DNA of 64,000 bases, from contig NZ_CP028858.1 in assembly GCF_003058365.1 (NCBI RefSeq), positions 744,001 through 808,000 of the forward strand, written 5' to 3'. Source of the DNA: Halococcoides cellulosivorans (GTDB taxonomy: Archaea; Halobacteriota; Halobacteria; Halobacteriales; Haloarculaceae). Positions 63,879 through 64,000 of the stretch are shown here, piece by piece. The position numbers and the translations under genes were made by a program. The notes below the pieces were generated by a model, which did no database searches, was not told the DNA's origin, and was given only the letters and a program-made list of their open reading frames with translations. Numbering within the stretch: the first letter of the stretch is position 1; each line of letters opens with the position of its first letter.

Positions 63879-64000
63879 ATGGTGACACTCGGTCCGCGTG
63901 AACGCGAGCGACTGGTGGCGCTCGGCTGGGGGACCCTCGCCGTCGTCGTCGCGACGATTCTCGTCGGCGTCGTCTTCGCCTGGAGTCAGTTCCTCGGTCT
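63879..64000 (+). CDS. partial CDS, membrane protein start (cut by window edge)
   Basis: The ATG at 63879 opens MVTLGPRERERLVALGWG followed by a hydrophobic helix (TLAVVVATILVGVVFAW). The frame runs to the window end. An N-in membrane protein is likely; nothing more can be said. Confidence 0.55.
   Translation, partial: MVTLGPRERERLVALGWGTLAVVVATILVGVVFAWSQFLG

Overview
The window is a chromosomal segment of a halophilic archaeon (class Halobacteria). Evidence: high GC, acidic proteins rich in Asp/Glu and Val, archaeal EF-1 alpha next to ribosomal protein uS10, RadB, two CDC48-type AAA ATPases, CheF, several small zinc peptides typical of haloarchaea, and TATA elements about 25-30 bp before start codons (leaderless transcripts). 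The genus cannot be fixed from the sequence alone.

Layout. 0-10.6 kb: a 57-bp tandem repeat at the window edge, a one-TM protein, a chemotaxis transducer divergent from a solute-binding protein without signal peptide, a methyltransferase, a pabB-pabA-pabC operon, a degenerate KaiC-like protein, a small zinc protein, a YkgJ-type Cys-cluster protein and a divergent serA. 10.6-24.6 kb is an accessory, partly decayed region: an AT-rich membrane protein, an intact pentapeptide-repeat potassium channel flanked by broken channel copies, a lipoprotein stub, a zinc ribbon, an operon of a giant M6-like metalloprotease lipoprotein with two near-twin beta-propeller lipoproteins, an orphan HicB beside a HicA scar, and a regulator/unknown gene pair divided by four 12-bp operator-like repeats. 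24.6-31 kb: acs, a secreted nuclease, a hairpin-dense non-coding tract beside tRNA-Ala(CGC), a truncated globin, rpsJ and tuf. 31-43.5 kb: two CDC48-like ATPases, ppc, a glutamine amidotransferase, larC, cobT and radB. 43.5-52.7 kb: a structured repeat, phoU-pstBACS with a divergent AbrB-PhoU regulator, cheF, a His-rich NicO-like permease and a zinc protein. 53-64 kb: B12-dependent ribonucleotide reductase, a membrane-anchored molybdopterin oxidoreductase, carA with a divergent Lrp, a SatD/DUF3307 pair, a second hairpin tract beside tRNA-Gln(TTG), an MBL-fold hydrolase, a coiled-coil protein and the start of a membrane protein.

How the parts relate. The pst operon is complete (substrate protein, two permeases, ATPase, PhoU) and has an extra regulator on the opposite strand. 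cobT (cobamide synthesis), larC (nickel insertion), the NicO-like permease and B12-dependent nrdJ share a Ni/Co theme without forming one operon. The protease and the two propeller proteins look co-transcribed and exported to the cell surface.

The least explained signal is non-coding: tracts at about 28.1-28.8, 43.5-43.7 and 61.0-61.4 kb built from perfect palindromes, nearly all with 3-nt loops, set between conserved words. Four copies have the form ACTGAGC - 15-nt palindrome - GCGANGGTYG with different palindromes. Two of the three tracts abut tRNA genes and contain copies of the tRNA 3' ends, and the 61-kb tract is an expanded homologue of the 43.5-kb tract.
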